A stretch of DNA of 64,000 nt from Corynebacterium sp. UBA2622 (lineage in GTDB: Bacteria > Actinomycetota > Actinomycetes > Mycobacteriales > Mycobacteriaceae): the NCBI RefSeq assembly GCF_002339505.1, contig NZ_DDJO01000002.1, positions 144,295 to 208,294 on the forward strand, written 5' to 3'. Made by a program: the position numbers and the translations under genes. How positions within the stretch are numbered: position 1 is the stretch's first letter; each line of letters opens with the position of its first letter. Under the pieces are notes generated by a model. It worked only from the letters and a program-made list of their open reading frames with translations, was not told where the DNA came from and did not search any database. Positions 1 to 8,161 of the stretch are shown piece by piece.

Positions 1-651
1 AGAGAGCGCGAGCATGCCCACCAGCAGCCAGGTTCCGGCAACCCCGTGGAGGTTGAGCACCCCGCGGCGCCGTCCGGTACGTCTGGTCAGGCCCGCGAAG
101 ACGCGCCGCCCGGCCATCCTCCACCACAGGTAGAGCCCGCCGAGGGACACGACCCACAGCCAGCTGGCGGCGAGCTCGGAGTACATCTCCCCCGGCTCGC
201 CGAGGTGCAGGCTCTTGTGCAGCGCCGAGATCCAGTGCCGCAGCGGCAGCTCGCCAAGGCCGGAGTAGCTCGGCTCGTCGCCCGTGACCTCCCCGGTGTG
301 CGGGTTTACGAAGACGCTGCGCAGTTCCTTGTTGGCGGCGATCGACTCGTCGATGAGCAGCACGCGCGAGGTGTCGGTGCCCGTCGCGGCGGGCCACACC
401 TGCGCGATGCCCATGCCGGGGTGGGTGGCGTGGGCCGTCTCGACCTGCTCGGCGAGGGAGACGTCGGTGGACTGGTCAGCGACGTGGAGAGTGTCGTGGT
501 AGACGATGTTCTCCAGCGTCGGCGCGACGGCGTAGAGCGCACCGCTCAGTGCGGCGATGAGGATGAAGGGGGCGACGAACATGCCTGCGTAGAAGTGGAT
601 TCTGCGCACGAAGGACGGCAACCCGCTGCGCCGGGGCGCGGATGAGGTCAT
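1..651 (-). CDS. PepSY-associated TM (PiuB-like) membrane protein, 3' end outside the window
   Basis: Partial gene, read leftward from an ATG at 651 and still open at base 1, so at least 217 residues with the C-terminus missing. The protein starts with a short basic tail and a membrane segment around residues 20-45 (FYAGMFVAPFILIAALSGAL), then a PepSY-like extracellular stretch with an NPHTGEV motif near residue 120, an HWISALHKSLHLG segment, and further membrane spans. This is the layout of PepSY-associated TM proteins, often linked to iron or siderophore uptake or to membrane redox reactions. Its true substrate is unknown. It is transcribed away from menE, with 166 bp between them. Confidence 0.8.
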   Translation of the reverse strand, partial: MTSSAPRRSGLPSFVRRIHFYAGMFVAPFILIAALSGALYAVAPTLENIVYHDTLHVADQSTDVSLAEQVETAHATHPGMGIAQVWPAATGTDTSRVLLIDESIAANKELRSVFVNPHTGEVTGDEPSYSGLGELPLRHWISALHKSLHLGEPGEMYSELAASWLWVVSLGGLYLWWRMAGRRVFAGLTRRTGRRRGVLNLHGVAGTWLLVGMLALS

Positions 652-803
652 GGGTCAAACTTTCGGTTGATGGACAGTGACCCTAACTAGTCGAGGCCCC
701 GGCCCCCCTGGTTCCCGCGGGGGTGGCGCTACCGCGACGTACCGTTAAAGAACCCACGTCACACCCCGGGTGGGCCACCCCCGGGCCGGCGGGACCGGAC
801 CGC

Positions 804-809
804 TACGCT
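804..809 (+). promoter_or_regulatory. -10 hexamer of menE (leaderless type)
   Basis: TACGCT lies 8 bases before the GTG at 818, so transcription would start at or next to the start codon. No Shine-Dalgarno sequence fits in this space. Inferred by eye. Confidence 0.5.
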
Positions 810-817
810 TGTTCCCC

Positions 818-1963
818 GTGTCCGACACCGCGCCCGCCCTCCTCGAAGTCCTGCCCGTCGATCCGGCGAACCCGCTGGCCGTCATGCCCGCGCTCGAGGA
901 GGCGCTCACCGGCCGCCGCGCCCTTCTGCCAGTCCCGGCCAACGACGCAACGCGCGCCAACCTGCTGCGCAACACCCAGCACCCGGGGCAGCCGATCGAC
1001 GGCGGCATCGCCCTCGTGGTGGCCACCTCCGGCTCCACCGGAACACCCAAGGGCGCCCAGCTGACCGCCGCAAACCTCATCTCCAGCGCCGACGCCACCC
1101 ACCAGTATCTCGGCGGCGAGGGGCAGTGGCTGCTGGCCATGCCCGCCGCGTACATCGCGGGCCTCCAGGTCCTGGTGCGCAGCATGGTCGCGGGCGTCGA
1201 GCCCGAGTTCCTCGATCTTTCCCGGGGTTTCAACGTCGCTGAGCTCGCCGAGAAGACCCGCACCCTCGTCTCCACCGGTGAGCGCTGCTACACCGCCCTG
1301 ACCCCGCTCCAGCTGGGCAAGGCCACCTCCTCCCTGCAGGGGATCGAGGCACTGCGCAGTTTCACCGCCGTGCTCGTCGGCGGCGCAGCCACCAACCCCC
1401 GCCTGCTGGAATCCGCGCGCAAGCTGCGCATCAACGTTGTGACCACCTACGGCTCCTCCGAAACCTCCGGCGGTTGCGTCTACGACGGCCACCCCATCGC
1501 CGGAGCCCAGGTGCGCATCCGCGACGGGCGCATCCACCTCGGTGGGCCCATGGTCGCCCGCGGTTACCGGAACCTCCCCGGTGACGCCGCCTTCGCCGAG
1601 CCCGGGTGGTTCGCCACCTCGGACGCGGGCTCACTCGCCGACGGCACCCTCACCGTCCACGGCCGTCTCGACAACGTCATCGTCACCGGCGGAATGAAGC
1701 TCCACCCCGAAGTCCTGGAGAGTTTCATGCTCGGCATCGAGGGGGTCACCGCCGCCAGCGTCGTCGGTGTTGCCGACGAACGCTTCGGCCAGCGCATCTG
1801 CGCCGCCTACACGGGCTCCGCTCCGGTCGCGGCCCTGATGGAGGCCTTCGACGACCTGCCGCGCTGGCAGATCCCGAAGGAGGTCACCCCCGTGCCCGCC
1901 CTTCCCCTCCTCGGGCCCGGAAAGGTCGACCGCGCCGCCGTGCGCGAGCTGTTTGCCCGATGA
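818..1963 (+). CDS. menE: o-succinylbenzoate-CoA ligase MenE
   Basis: Adenylate-forming ligase that activates o-succinylbenzoate with ATP and CoA in cytoplasmic menaquinone synthesis. The P-loop-like AMP-binding motif TSGSTGTPKG is at residues 70-79, followed by TTYGSSETSGG (adenine-binding region) and the hinge/C-terminal part GRLDNVIVTGGMKLHPEVLE with a late GPGKVDRAAV lysine motif. At 381 residues it is shorter than general acyl-CoA ligases, as usual for actinobacterial MenE. I chose GTG 818 (MSDTAPALLE) over an upstream in-frame start at 770 because a -10 hexamer sits 8 bases before it. menA is near by. The last 80 bases overlap the 3' end of the convergent FAD oxidoreductase gene. Confidence 0.9.
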   Translation: MSDTAPALLEVLPVDPANPLAVMPALEEALTGRRALLPVPANDATRANLLRNTQHPGQPIDGGIALVVATSGSTGTPKGAQLTAANLISSADATHQYLGGEGQWLLAMPAAYIAGLQVLVRSMVAGVEPEFLDLSRGFNVAELAEKTRTLVSTGERCYTALTPLQLGKATSSLQGIEALRSFTAVLVGGAATNPRLLESARKLRINVVTTYGSSETSGGCVYDGHPIAGAQVRIRDGRIHLGGPMVARGYRNLPGDAAFAEPGWFATSDAGSLADGTLTVHGRLDNVIVTGGMKLHPEVLESFMLGIEGVTAASVVGVADERFGQRICAAYTGSAPVAALMEAFDDLPRWQIPKEVTPVPALPLLGPGKVDRAAVRELFAR

Positions 1964-3203
1964 TTTCCCGGGCCGCCCACACCCCGGCCATCCCGTGCAC
2001 CCCGGCCCCGGGGGCATTCGCGCCCCCAGCCAGCCACACGTTGTCCCCGAGCTTGCGCGGGTGGCGGAAGACGAGCTGGCGCAGGTTCATCTCCCCCGCG
2101 GCGATGTCGGGGATGTAACCGGTCACGTGGACGCTCTCCACCGCGGCGCCGAAGCCCGGCGCGAACCGCTCGATCTGCCGCGCGATGTGCGCCGTCGCGT
2201 CCCCGCGGTAACCGCGCGGGACGTGCGCGTAGGTCCACAGCACCGGTCCGCGCGACGGGTCCGCCGCGTACTGCTGGCACACCATGACGAAGGGACGGTT
2301 GGGCATCATCCCCCGCGCCACCTGCCTCTCGGCATGGGCGATCTCCGCCGCCGTGCCGCCGACGTGGACGGTTCCGGCCTCCCCGACCCGCGGGTCGCGC
2401 CACGGCACGGGCCCGCGCAGCAACCAGTCCACCTTGAACACCCCGGGGCCCTGGCGCCACGGCCTCGTGCGCGCCCCGAGGCGCCGCGCGTCCCATGGCG
2501 CCATGTTCAGGACCACCGCGTCCGCGCGCGGGATGGCTCGCACCTCCACCCCGGTCTCGAGCACCGCGCCGGCCGCCTCCGCGCGCGCCGCGAGCTTCTC
2601 GACGACCCCGCCACTGCCCCCGGCGACCACCGGCCACCCCTTCGAGGCCGCCAGCGCCCCGAAGAGCACGCCAAACGCCCCGGTCAGGGGCGCGTCCGGC
2701 GGGGTGAGCGAGTGCACGGCGTTGCCCACCAGCAGGGCCCTCGCCGATTCGGTGCGCAACGCCAGCGAACCCAGTGCCGTGGCGGACAGGATCCCGCGCG
2801 CGCCGAAGCGCGCCATCGCCACCGGGTGCGGCGGGATGCGCCACAACGTGGGCCCGAGGATGTTCTCCAGGTGGGCGTCGATGTCCCGGGCGACGGGGGC
2901 GTGGAGGCGGTCCCAGGCCGCCTGGTCGGCACCGAGGTCGTCGATAAGCGCGGCGGTCTCGCCGAGCGGGTGCGCGACCGGCCGCGGGGCGCGGAGCCAC
3001 TGCGCCTCAAGCGTGGCCGCACCGAAGGGGAACGCGGCGGCGCCCAGATCACTCACGGTGCCGGGGAACAGCTCGGCGGAGCGGCAGTGCCCGCCGATGG
3101 AGTTCCCGCGCTCCAGCACGCGCACACCCCACCCCGCCTCGGCGAGCTCGACGGCGGCCGCCAGACCGTTCGGGCCGGCCCCGACGATGACGGCCTCAGG
3201 CAA
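1884..3203 (-). CDS. FAD-dependent oxidoreductase, phytoene-dehydrogenase-like
   Basis: 439 residues. The N-terminus is a Rossmann FAD-binding fold, VGAGPNGLAAAVELAEAG, followed by an ERGNSIGGHCRS flavin motif; near the C-terminus is a second flavin-contact segment (VWLAGGANAPGAGVHGMAG). This matches the COG1233 family of phytoene desaturase-related oxidoreductases; the substrate is unknown. The start is a TTG at 3203, overlapping the stop of the upstream glycosyltransferase by 8 bases, so translation is probably coupled and the two form one transcription unit. The basic C-terminal tail (ARARRRGRPFRARGGEGRARG-like) runs 80 bases into the convergent menE gene and may be an unselected read-through extension. 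Confidence 0.8.
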   Translation of the reverse strand: MPEAVIVGAGPNGLAAAVELAEAGWGVRVLERGNSIGGHCRSAELFPGTVSDLGAAAFPFGAATLEAQWLRAPRPVAHPLGETAALIDDLGADQAAWDRLHAPVARDIDAHLENILGPTLWRIPPHPVAMARFGARGILSATALGSLALRTESARALLVGNAVHSLTPPDAPLTGAFGVLFGALAASKGWPVVAGGSGGVVEKLAARAEAAGAVLETGVEVRAIPRADAVVLNMAPWDARRLGARTRPWRQGPGVFKVDWLLRGPVPWRDPRVGEAGTVHVGGTAAEIAHAERQVARGMMPNRPFVMVCQQYAADPSRGPVLWTYAHVPRGYRGDATAHIARQIERFAPGFGAAVESVHVTGYIPDIAAGEMNLRQLVFRHPRKLGDNVWLAGGANAPGAGVHGMAGVWAAREIIGQTARARRRGRPFRARGGEGRARG

Positions 3204-4056
3204 GCGTGGCCCCGCGCAGCAGCTTCTCCTCGTCCTCGCGGGTGTAGGTGCGGGAGATCTGCTCGTCGTTGCCGCCCCTCAGGTTGCCGCGCACGAGGGC
3301 GACGGTCTGCGAACCGGGGACCATGGAGAACTCGCGCGGGTGCGGGAACACCTGGCGCACGAGGTGGCCGGAGCGCAGCGCACACGCGTTGAGCCAGACA
3401 TCGTCGGCGAAGGGCGCGTGCTCGGTGAAACCCGTTCCCTGGGCGGCCACATAGTCGACCATGGACGGCGGATAGGACACCCCGGACACCCCGGTGGCGA
3501 AGTGGAGGGCCGAGGGCTCGGTGTCGTAGACGGCCTTCCACTGGCGGTACGGCGCGATCGAGCCGGCGTAGAGCACCATCTCGTGGGCACGGTAGGCGAC
3601 GACGCAGCCCGGGTCGGCGTCCGCGGAGTTGAGCAGCTTTTCCAGGAACCAGCGCGGGTAGATCATGTCGTCGTCGATGGTGACCACGCGCGTGCCCGTG
3701 CCCGCATAGAGCTGGAACGTTCCGTAGTACTTCGTGTGGGGCCCGTACATCCCGTCGGAGCGGTGGACGATGAGGCCGCGGTCCACCAGGGCGTGCAGCC
3801 CCTTCGGCCAGGGCCCGTCGTAGTCCGCGGCATCGAGCCAGAGGTGGACCGGCACCCGGCGCGTGCCGACGAGCAGGGAGGAGATGGCCACCACGGCGGA
3901 CTTCAACCGCTTGCCGTGGGTGGTCAGCGACACCACGGTCGAGCCCCTGCGGGGGAATTCGTGCGGCGACTGGCGCGCGGCGATGCGCAGCCGTGGAGCA
4001 CGCGTGAAGGCGCCCAACGAGTTCACTGCTTGGCGCACGGCATAGTCGACCCACAT
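3196..4056 (-). CDS. glycosyltransferase-like protein
   Basis: 286 residues, ATG at 4056. It contains a VSLTTHGKR start of a nucleotide-binding fold, the acidic metal-binding motif TIDDDMIYP, and HKxYGT/ADDVWLN-like segments typical of small GT-A-fold glycosyltransferases. Donor and acceptor cannot be read from the sequence. A TAAAGT hexamer lies 8 bases upstream of the ATG, consistent with a leaderless transcript, and supports this start rather than longer in-frame ones that would run into menA. The FAD oxidoreductase follows with an 8-base overlap, suggesting that the two proteins act in the same envelope or pigment step. Divergent from menA (60 bp between start codons). Confidence 0.75.
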   Translation of the reverse strand: MWVDYAVRQAVNSLGAFTRAPRLRIAARQSPHEFPRRGSTVVSLTTHGKRLKSAVVAISSLLVGTRRVPVHLWLDAADYDGPWPKGLHALVDRGLIVHRSDGMYGPHTKYYGTFQLYAGTGTRVVTIDDDMIYPRWFLEKLLNSADADPGCVVAYRAHEMVLYAGSIAPYRQWKAVYDTEPSALHFATGVSGVSYPPSMVDYVAAQGTGFTEHAPFADDVWLNACALRSGHLVRQVFPHPREFSMVPGSQTVALVRGNLRGGNDEQISRTYTREDEEKLLRGATLA

Positions 4057-4064
4057 GCACGCCA

Positions 4065-4070
4065 ACTTTA
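4065..4070 (-). promoter_or_regulatory. -10 hexamer of the glycosyltransferase gene (leaderless type)
   Basis: TAAAGT on the minus strand, 8 bases before ATG 4056. Inferred by eye. Confidence 0.5.
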
Positions 4071-4103
4071 GCGGGGTGACTCGCCCGGACACGACATTGC
4101 AGG

Positions 4104-4109
4104 CATGAT
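4104..4109 (+). promoter_or_regulatory. -10-like hexamer of menA (leaderless type)
   Basis: CATGAT, 7 bases before ATG 4117. The spacer TGGAACGC is the same string that precedes the start of the gene at 5467. Weak first base. Confidence 0.4.
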
Positions 4110-4116
4110 GGAACGC

Positions 4117-5034
4117 ATGACCGAAGCTTTCCCCGCCACCCCCCGCGACTGGTGGGAGGCCGCCCGCCCCCACACCTGGCCAAACGCCTTTGCACCCGTC
4201 ATCGCGGGCACGGGCGCGGCGGCCTTCACCGGCGGGGCGCACCTCGGCAGGGCGCTCCTGGCGCTCGTGGTGGCGTGGGCACTCATCGTCGGTGTCAACT
4301 ACGCCAACGACTACTCGGACGGCATCCGCGGCACCGACGAGGACCGCACCGGGCCGACCCGGTTGACCGCGTCGCGCCTCGCGGCACCCGAGCACGTGAA
4401 GCTGGCGGCGTTCATCTCCTTCGCGGTGGCCGCTCTGTTCGGTGTCCTCCTCTCCGTCGCGGCCGGGGCAGTGTGGCTCGTCATCGTGGGTGCCGGTTGC
4501 ATTACCGCGGCGTGGTTCTACACGGGGGGCAAGAACCCCTACGGTTACGCCGGCTTCGGTGAAGCCGCCGTCTTTGTCTTCTTCGGCCTGGTGGCGGTGC
4601 TCGGCACCGAATACACCCAGTCCGGCCGCGTCACCGGAATCGGCGCGCTGTGTGCGGTGGCCATCGGCGCCATCTCAGCCTCGGTGAACCTGGCCAACAA
4701 TATCCGCGACATCCCCACCGATGTCGGCGCGGGCAAGCGCACGCTGGCCGTCCTGCTCGGCGACGCCCGCTCCCGCCGCCTCTTCGCGGTGCTCACCCTG
4801 GCCCCTTTCGCGGTGTCCATCCTGCTCGGGGTGGTGTTCCTGCCCGCGCTGTTCGGCCTCGCACCGCTGCCGCTGGCGGTTGCCTCCATCCTGAAGGTCA
4901 CCCGCGGCGCGCAGGGCCCGGAGCTCATCCCGGTACTCGGGCTTAACGGCCGGACCATGCTGGCGTGGTCAATCATCACCGCGCTGGCCCTGGCGTGGGG
5001 GTTCTGGCAGGTCATGCCCTACCCGTTCCTCTAG
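4117..5034 (+). CDS. menA: 1,4-dihydroxy-2-naphthoate polyprenyltransferase MenA
   Basis: Integral-membrane UbiA-family prenyltransferase that attaches the polyprenyl chain to 1,4-dihydroxy-2-naphthoate, the committed membrane step of menaquinone synthesis. The first Asp-rich site is NYANDYSDGIRGTDEDRTGP and the second is NNIRDIPTDVGAGKRTLAV; around nine hydrophobic segments follow the family pattern and the length (305 residues) is usual. Starts at 4105, 4108 and 4117 are possible; I prefer 4117 (MTEAFPATPRDWW) because a -10-like hexamer lies 7 bases before it. The gene is near menE but separated by the oppositely transcribed oxidoreductase/glycosyltransferase pair. Confidence 0.92.
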   Translation: MTEAFPATPRDWWEAARPHTWPNAFAPVIAGTGAAAFTGGAHLGRALLALVVAWALIVGVNYANDYSDGIRGTDEDRTGPTRLTASRLAAPEHVKLAAFISFAVAALFGVLLSVAAGAVWLVIVGAGCITAAWFYTGGKNPYGYAGFGEAAVFVFFGLVAVLGTEYTQSGRVTGIGALCAVAIGAISASVNLANNIRDIPTDVGAGKRTLAVLLGDARSRRLFAVLTLAPFAVSILLGVVFLPALFGLAPLPLAVASILKVTRGAQGPELIPVLGLNGRTMLAWSIITALALAWGFWQVMPYPFL

Positions 5035-5056
5035 CGGACCAGCCGGGAAAACCCGC

Positions 5057-5401
5057 CTAACGCCCTGCGAGCTCCCCGCGGATCCAGTCCTTGCGGGCGT
5101 TGCGCTGCTGGCGCCACTGCGCCATCGCGTAGTTGGCCTCGAGGCGCTGCTTCTTGAACAGCAGCATGGACACCGGAAAGGCGACGATGAGGGCGAGCAG
5201 GGCCGACATGATCAGTGGCACGGGGGCCTTGATCAGCATGGCCACGGCCTGGATGGCCGCCGTGAGCACGATAAACAAGAGGAGCCTGTAGAGGCCGTAG
5301 ACGGCCGCCGCCCGGTTCGCGCGGGAGCGCGCGCGGGGGTCGAGGGTGGGCGCGCCCACGTGGGCGCGATCTTCTCCGGCGGTGGTGTTGTGCTCGTTCA
5401 C
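5057..5401 (-). CDS. DUF4229-type small membrane protein
   Basis: 114 residues from GTG 5401. Two hydrophobic segments (about residues 33-52, LYRLLLFIVLTAAIQAVAML, and 58-80, PLIMSALLALIVAFPVSMLLF) are followed by a basic, Gln/Arg-rich cytoplasmic tail. This matches the actinobacterial DUF4229 family, often found beside menA; the function is unknown. TAGGGT lies 7 bases before the GTG, giving a probable leaderless transcript and supporting this start over a longer in-frame ATG at 5449. Convergent with menA (22 bp) and divergent from the gene at 5467. Confidence 0.75.
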   Translation of the reverse strand: MNEHNTTAGEDRAHVGAPTLDPRARSRANRAAAVYGLYRLLLFIVLTAAIQAVAMLIKAPVPLIMSALLALIVAFPVSMLLFKKQRLEANYAMAQWRQQRNARKDWIRGELAGR

Positions 5402-5408
5402 ACTGCAC

Positions 5409-5414
5409 ACCCTA
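5409..5414 (-). promoter_or_regulatory. -10 hexamer of the DUF4229 gene (leaderless type)
   Basis: TAGGGT on the minus strand, 7 bases before GTG 5401. Confidence 0.45.
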
Positions 5415-5453
5415 CTCACGACGATTCCGAACCACCGTGCGAGCCCCACCCAC

Positions 5454-5459
5454 TATCTT
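5454..5459 (+). promoter_or_regulatory. -10 hexamer of the gene at 5467 (leaderless type)
   Basis: TATCTT, 7 bases before ATG 5467. Confidence 0.45.
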
Positions 5460-5466
5460 GGAACGC

Positions 5467-5766
5467 ATGGGAAGAATACTGCTGGTTCTGCTGGTCATTC
5501 TCGCCGTCTACCTGATGTGGCGCGCCTTCGGCCCGGGCAGCAGCGAACGCTACGGCAACCTGCGCGGCATGGGCGGCAGCACCCGGGTGGACCCCGCTGG
5601 TCCGAGCCGCTCGATCAAGGGCCCGGACGACGACGAGGAATTCCTCTGGACCATCGAGAAAAACCGCTTCAAGGAGCGTCGCGCCCGCGAGGAGGCGGAG
5701 AGGCGCCGCCGCGAGGAGGAGGAGCGCAAGAAGCGTCTCGACGGCGGGACGGACGCGCCCCGTTAG
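5467..5766 (+). CDS. small membrane-anchored coiled-coil protein
   Basis: 99 residues. One N-terminal membrane anchor (residues 2-20, GRILLVLLVILAVYLMWRAF), a Gly/Ser linker, then an acidic patch (GPDDDEEFLW) and a strongly charged Arg/Glu coiled coil (about residues 70-95) ending in a basic tail. No enzymatic motif. I do not recognise a named family beyond a conserved corynebacterial small protein. ATG 5467 is supported by a -10 hexamer 7 bases upstream. It is convergent with the HTH gene that follows galE, 25 bp away. Confidence 0.65.
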   Translation: MGRILLVLLVILAVYLMWRAFGPGSSERYGNLRGMGGSTRVDPAGPSRSIKGPDDDEEFLWTIEKNRFKERRAREEAERRRREEEERKKRLDGGTDAPR

Positions 5767-5791
5767 CGGACACCACCGCTCCCCGGAGCCA

Positions 5792-6052
5792 CTACTGGCG
5801 CGGCTCGAACACGATACCCAGGCCGAGCGCCGAGGCGACGGCCGCGACCTTCTCCCACCGAACCCCGGCACCACCGTGCTCGATGGTGTGCAGGGTGGAG
5901 CGCGACACCCCGGCGGCATCCGCCACCTCCTGCTGCAGCCGGCCCGCCTCCCGACGGGTGCGGGCGATCTGCTCGCCGAGCGTGAGGAGCAACGGGTCCT
6001 CACTGGCGGGCTTGCCCGTCTTGTTGCGCGGTCCGGACACGGGTCTGCTCAC
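5792..6052 (-). CDS. XRE-family HTH regulator, translationally coupled to galE
   Basis: 86 residues from GTG 6052. Residues about 28-80 form a Cro/cI-type helix-turn-helix (LGEQIARTRREAG, then QEVADAAGVSRSTLHTIEHG), followed by a short Val/Phe-rich end (ALGLGIVFEP). The start codon overlaps the galE stop as GTGA, so the protein should be made from the galE transcript by termination-reinitiation. The size and fold resemble small HipB-like or antitoxin-like regulators, but no toxin partner is present next to it. The target is unknown; autoregulation of the galE unit is one possibility. Confidence 0.75.
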   Translation of the reverse strand: MSRPVSGPRNKTGKPASEDPLLLTLGEQIARTRREAGRLQQEVADAAGVSRSTLHTIEHGGAGVRWEKVAAVASALGLGIVFEPRQ

Positions 6053-7059
6053 CCGGCCCGTGACTCGCTCCGCAGGCGCTCCTCCCCGCGGAGCACCTCC
6101 GGGAGCTTCTCGGACCACTCGATGGAGTGGCGCACACCGTCGGCGATGCTCAGCTCGGGCAGCCACCCCAGGAGCTCGCGGGCCTTGTCGATGCGCGCCG
6201 CGGCACCCACGACATCCCCGTCGCGCCGGTCTGCACCCTCCACGCGCAGCGGCGTCCCGGTGACCTCCCCCACTGCCTCGGCCAGCTCGAAAACGGTTGT
6301 CCCGGTGCCGGTGCCAAGGTTGATCACCTCGTACGGGGCGAGAGTCGCCTGCAACGCCAGAACGTGCGCGCGGCCGAGGTCCCAGACGTGGATGTAGTCG
6401 CGCAGGCCGGATCCGTCCCGGGTGGGCCAGTCGACGCCGGTGACGGTGAAGACGTCGTCGGTGGCGTGGGCGGTGAGCATCTTGCCCAGCGCGTGGCTCG
6501 GGGCCGGATTCTGCAGTCCGGTGCGCATCTGCGGGTCCGCACCGATGGGGTTGAAGTAGCGCAGGGTGGTGGCGGTGATGCGACCCGCCGCCGCGGCATC
6601 GGCGAGGACACGCTCGAGCATCCACTTGGAGGCCGCGTACGGGCTGCCCGGATCGACGGTGCTGGTTTCGCTGACCATGAAGTCCGGGTCCGGCTCGTAC
6701 ATCGCAGCCGTGGAGCTGAACAGGAATCTGGAGATTCCGCGGGCGGAGAGGGCGTCGACAAGCGTGATGGCCTTGCCCACGTTCGTGCCGTAGTAGTCAA
6801 GCGGCTGTTCCACCGACTCGGGCACGACGATCTTTGCGGCGCAGTGGATCACGGCATCGAGGTCGGGGTGCTCGTCGGCGATGCGGTTGAGTACCGCGCG
6901 GTCGGCGATGTCTCCCTCATAGTGGGCGTAGCGCGACGCGTAGACGCGCAGACCCGTGGAGTAGTCGTCAAGGATGACGGGCGTGATGCCCGCGTCCTCA
7001 CAGCAGGAGGCGATTGTGGACCCGATGTAGCCGGCACCGCCGGTGATGAGAACCTTCAT
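6049..7059 (-). CDS. galE: UDP-glucose 4-epimerase
   Basis: 336 residues, extended short-chain dehydrogenase. NAD-binding motif GGAGYIG at residues 7-13, catalytic Ser/Thr at 115-117 (SST) and Y141-x3-K145, then the substrate-binding RYFNPIGAD and DYIHVWDL segments. It interconverts UDP-glucose and UDP-galactose, the galactose source for arabinogalactan. The ATG directly abuts the TAA of ccsB (no spacer), so it is read as the distal part of the cytochrome c maturation unit. The downstream HTH gene overlaps its stop codon. Full family length, with no missing residues seen. Confidence 0.92.
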   Translation of the reverse strand: MKVLITGGAGYIGSTIASCCEDAGITPVILDDYSTGLRVYASRYAHYEGDIADRAVLNRIADEHPDLDAVIHCAAKIVVPESVEQPLDYYGTNVGKAITLVDALSARGISRFLFSSTAAMYEPDPDFMVSETSTVDPGSPYAASKWMLERVLADAAAAGRITATTLRYFNPIGADPQMRTGLQNPAPSHALGKMLTAHATDDVFTVTGVDWPTRDGSGLRDYIHVWDLGRAHVLALQATLAPYEVINLGTGTGTTVFELAEAVGEVTGTPLRVEGADRRDGDVVGAAARIDKARELLGWLPELSIADGVRHSIEWSEKLPEVLRGEERLRSESRAG

Positions 7060-8103
7060 TTAGTTCAGCCCCGCGTAGGAATGGAGACCGGCGATGACGG
7101 TGTTGACGTAGGTCATGTTGAAGATGGTGACCAGAAGGGCGAATACGTTGATCCATGCGGCCTTGGCGTTCTTCCACCCGGCCGTGGCGCGGGCGTGGAG
7201 ATAGGCGGCGTAGAGGATCCAGGTGATCAGGGAGACGGTCTCCTTCGCGTCCCAGCCCCAGAACCGGCCCCAGGCAACCTCCGCCCAGACGGCGCCGAGC
7301 GTAATGCCGACTCCGAACAGCGGCAGGGTGATGATGGCCGTCTTGTAGGCCAGCTGATCCAGCGTCTTGGCGGCGGGCAGCGGCTTGAGCAGCTTGCCCA
7401 GGGTGCCCCTCTCCTCCCCGCGCGGCTGCCACATGCGCAGCAGGTAGAGGATGGAGAAGATGCCCGAGACCATGCCAATGGAGGCACCGATCGAGACGGA
7501 GGAGACGTGCACCGGCAGCCAGTAGGACTGCAGCGCTGGCACAACCGGGGCGGCCTTCATGTGGAAGACGGTGGAGTTGAGGTACATCGCCACGATCATT
7601 GGCGCGAGCAGCCACGGGTAGACGGAGTACCACTTGCGGCGCTGGATCACGATTGCCGCGGTGACCATGATGACGGCAGTCATCATGAGGATGTACTCGT
7701 AGAGGTTGCCCAGCGGGAAGCGCCTCGCGCCGAAACCGCGGGTGACCACGGCGGCGATGTGAAGGAGCACACCAAGCCAGATCAGGGCCTGCGTCATCCC
7801 GGCCCACTTGCGGGCCCCGGCGACGCGGCGGTCGTACTCCCCCTGGTCGAAGACGACCTCCGGGGCCGCACCCTCACCCGACACGTCGACGACGGTGGAT
7901 CCGCCGCCCGCGCCTACAGCGACCTTCTGGCTCGCGGTGCTGGCCGCGCGCTTCCTCGCCGCCTCGTGCTCGCGGCGCATGTCGATGACGCCGAACATCC
8001 GGCCGTAGTAGATGCACGACATGAGCATCGCCACGATGTAGATGATGAACGCGGTCCGGAACGTCAGGTCCGACAGGTCCGCCATGGTGGAGTTGACAAG
8101 CAT
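7060..8103 (-). CDS. ccsB: cytochrome c biogenesis protein CcsB (CcsA/ResC-type haem handling)
   Basis: 347 residues, about eight membrane spans. The haem-binding region is WGRFWGWDAKET, close to the WWD signature of System II haem exporters/ligases, with flanking His residues in membrane segments. It should work with ResB to pass reduced haem to apocytochrome c on the outer face of the membrane. After the first span there is a basic, Ser/Thr-rich loop. A TAAGTT hexamer is 6 bases before the ATG, so it may have its own leaderless promoter in addition to read-through from resB, 58 bp upstream. galE follows with no gap. Confidence 0.92.
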   Translation of the reverse strand: MLVNSTMADLSDLTFRTAFIIYIVAMLMSCIYYGRMFGVIDMRREHEAARKRAASTASQKVAVGAGGGSTVVDVSGEGAAPEVVFDQGEYDRRVAGARKWAGMTQALIWLGVLLHIAAVVTRGFGARRFPLGNLYEYILMMTAVIMVTAAIVIQRRKWYSVYPWLLAPMIVAMYLNSTVFHMKAAPVVPALQSYWLPVHVSSVSIGASIGMVSGIFSILYLLRMWQPRGEERGTLGKLLKPLPAAKTLDQLAYKTAIITLPLFGVGITLGAVWAEVAWGRFWGWDAKETVSLITWILYAAYLHARATAGWKNAKAAWINVFALLVTIFNMTYVNTVIAGLHSYAGLN

Positions 8104-8109
8104 ACGGCT

Positions 8110-8115
8110 AACTTA
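8110..8115 (-). promoter_or_regulatory. -10 hexamer of ccsB (leaderless type)
   Basis: TAAGTT on the minus strand, 6 bases before ATG 8103. Confidence 0.4.
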
Positions 8116-8161
8116 CCCCAGCCCCCGGCATCGTCCAAGGTCATCACGCCGGAGGCCACCC

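Noticed and set aside
652..690. DtxR-like box before the PepSY gene
   Set aside because: Only a half match (TTAGG/CCTAA) is present; too weak to list as a regulatory site.
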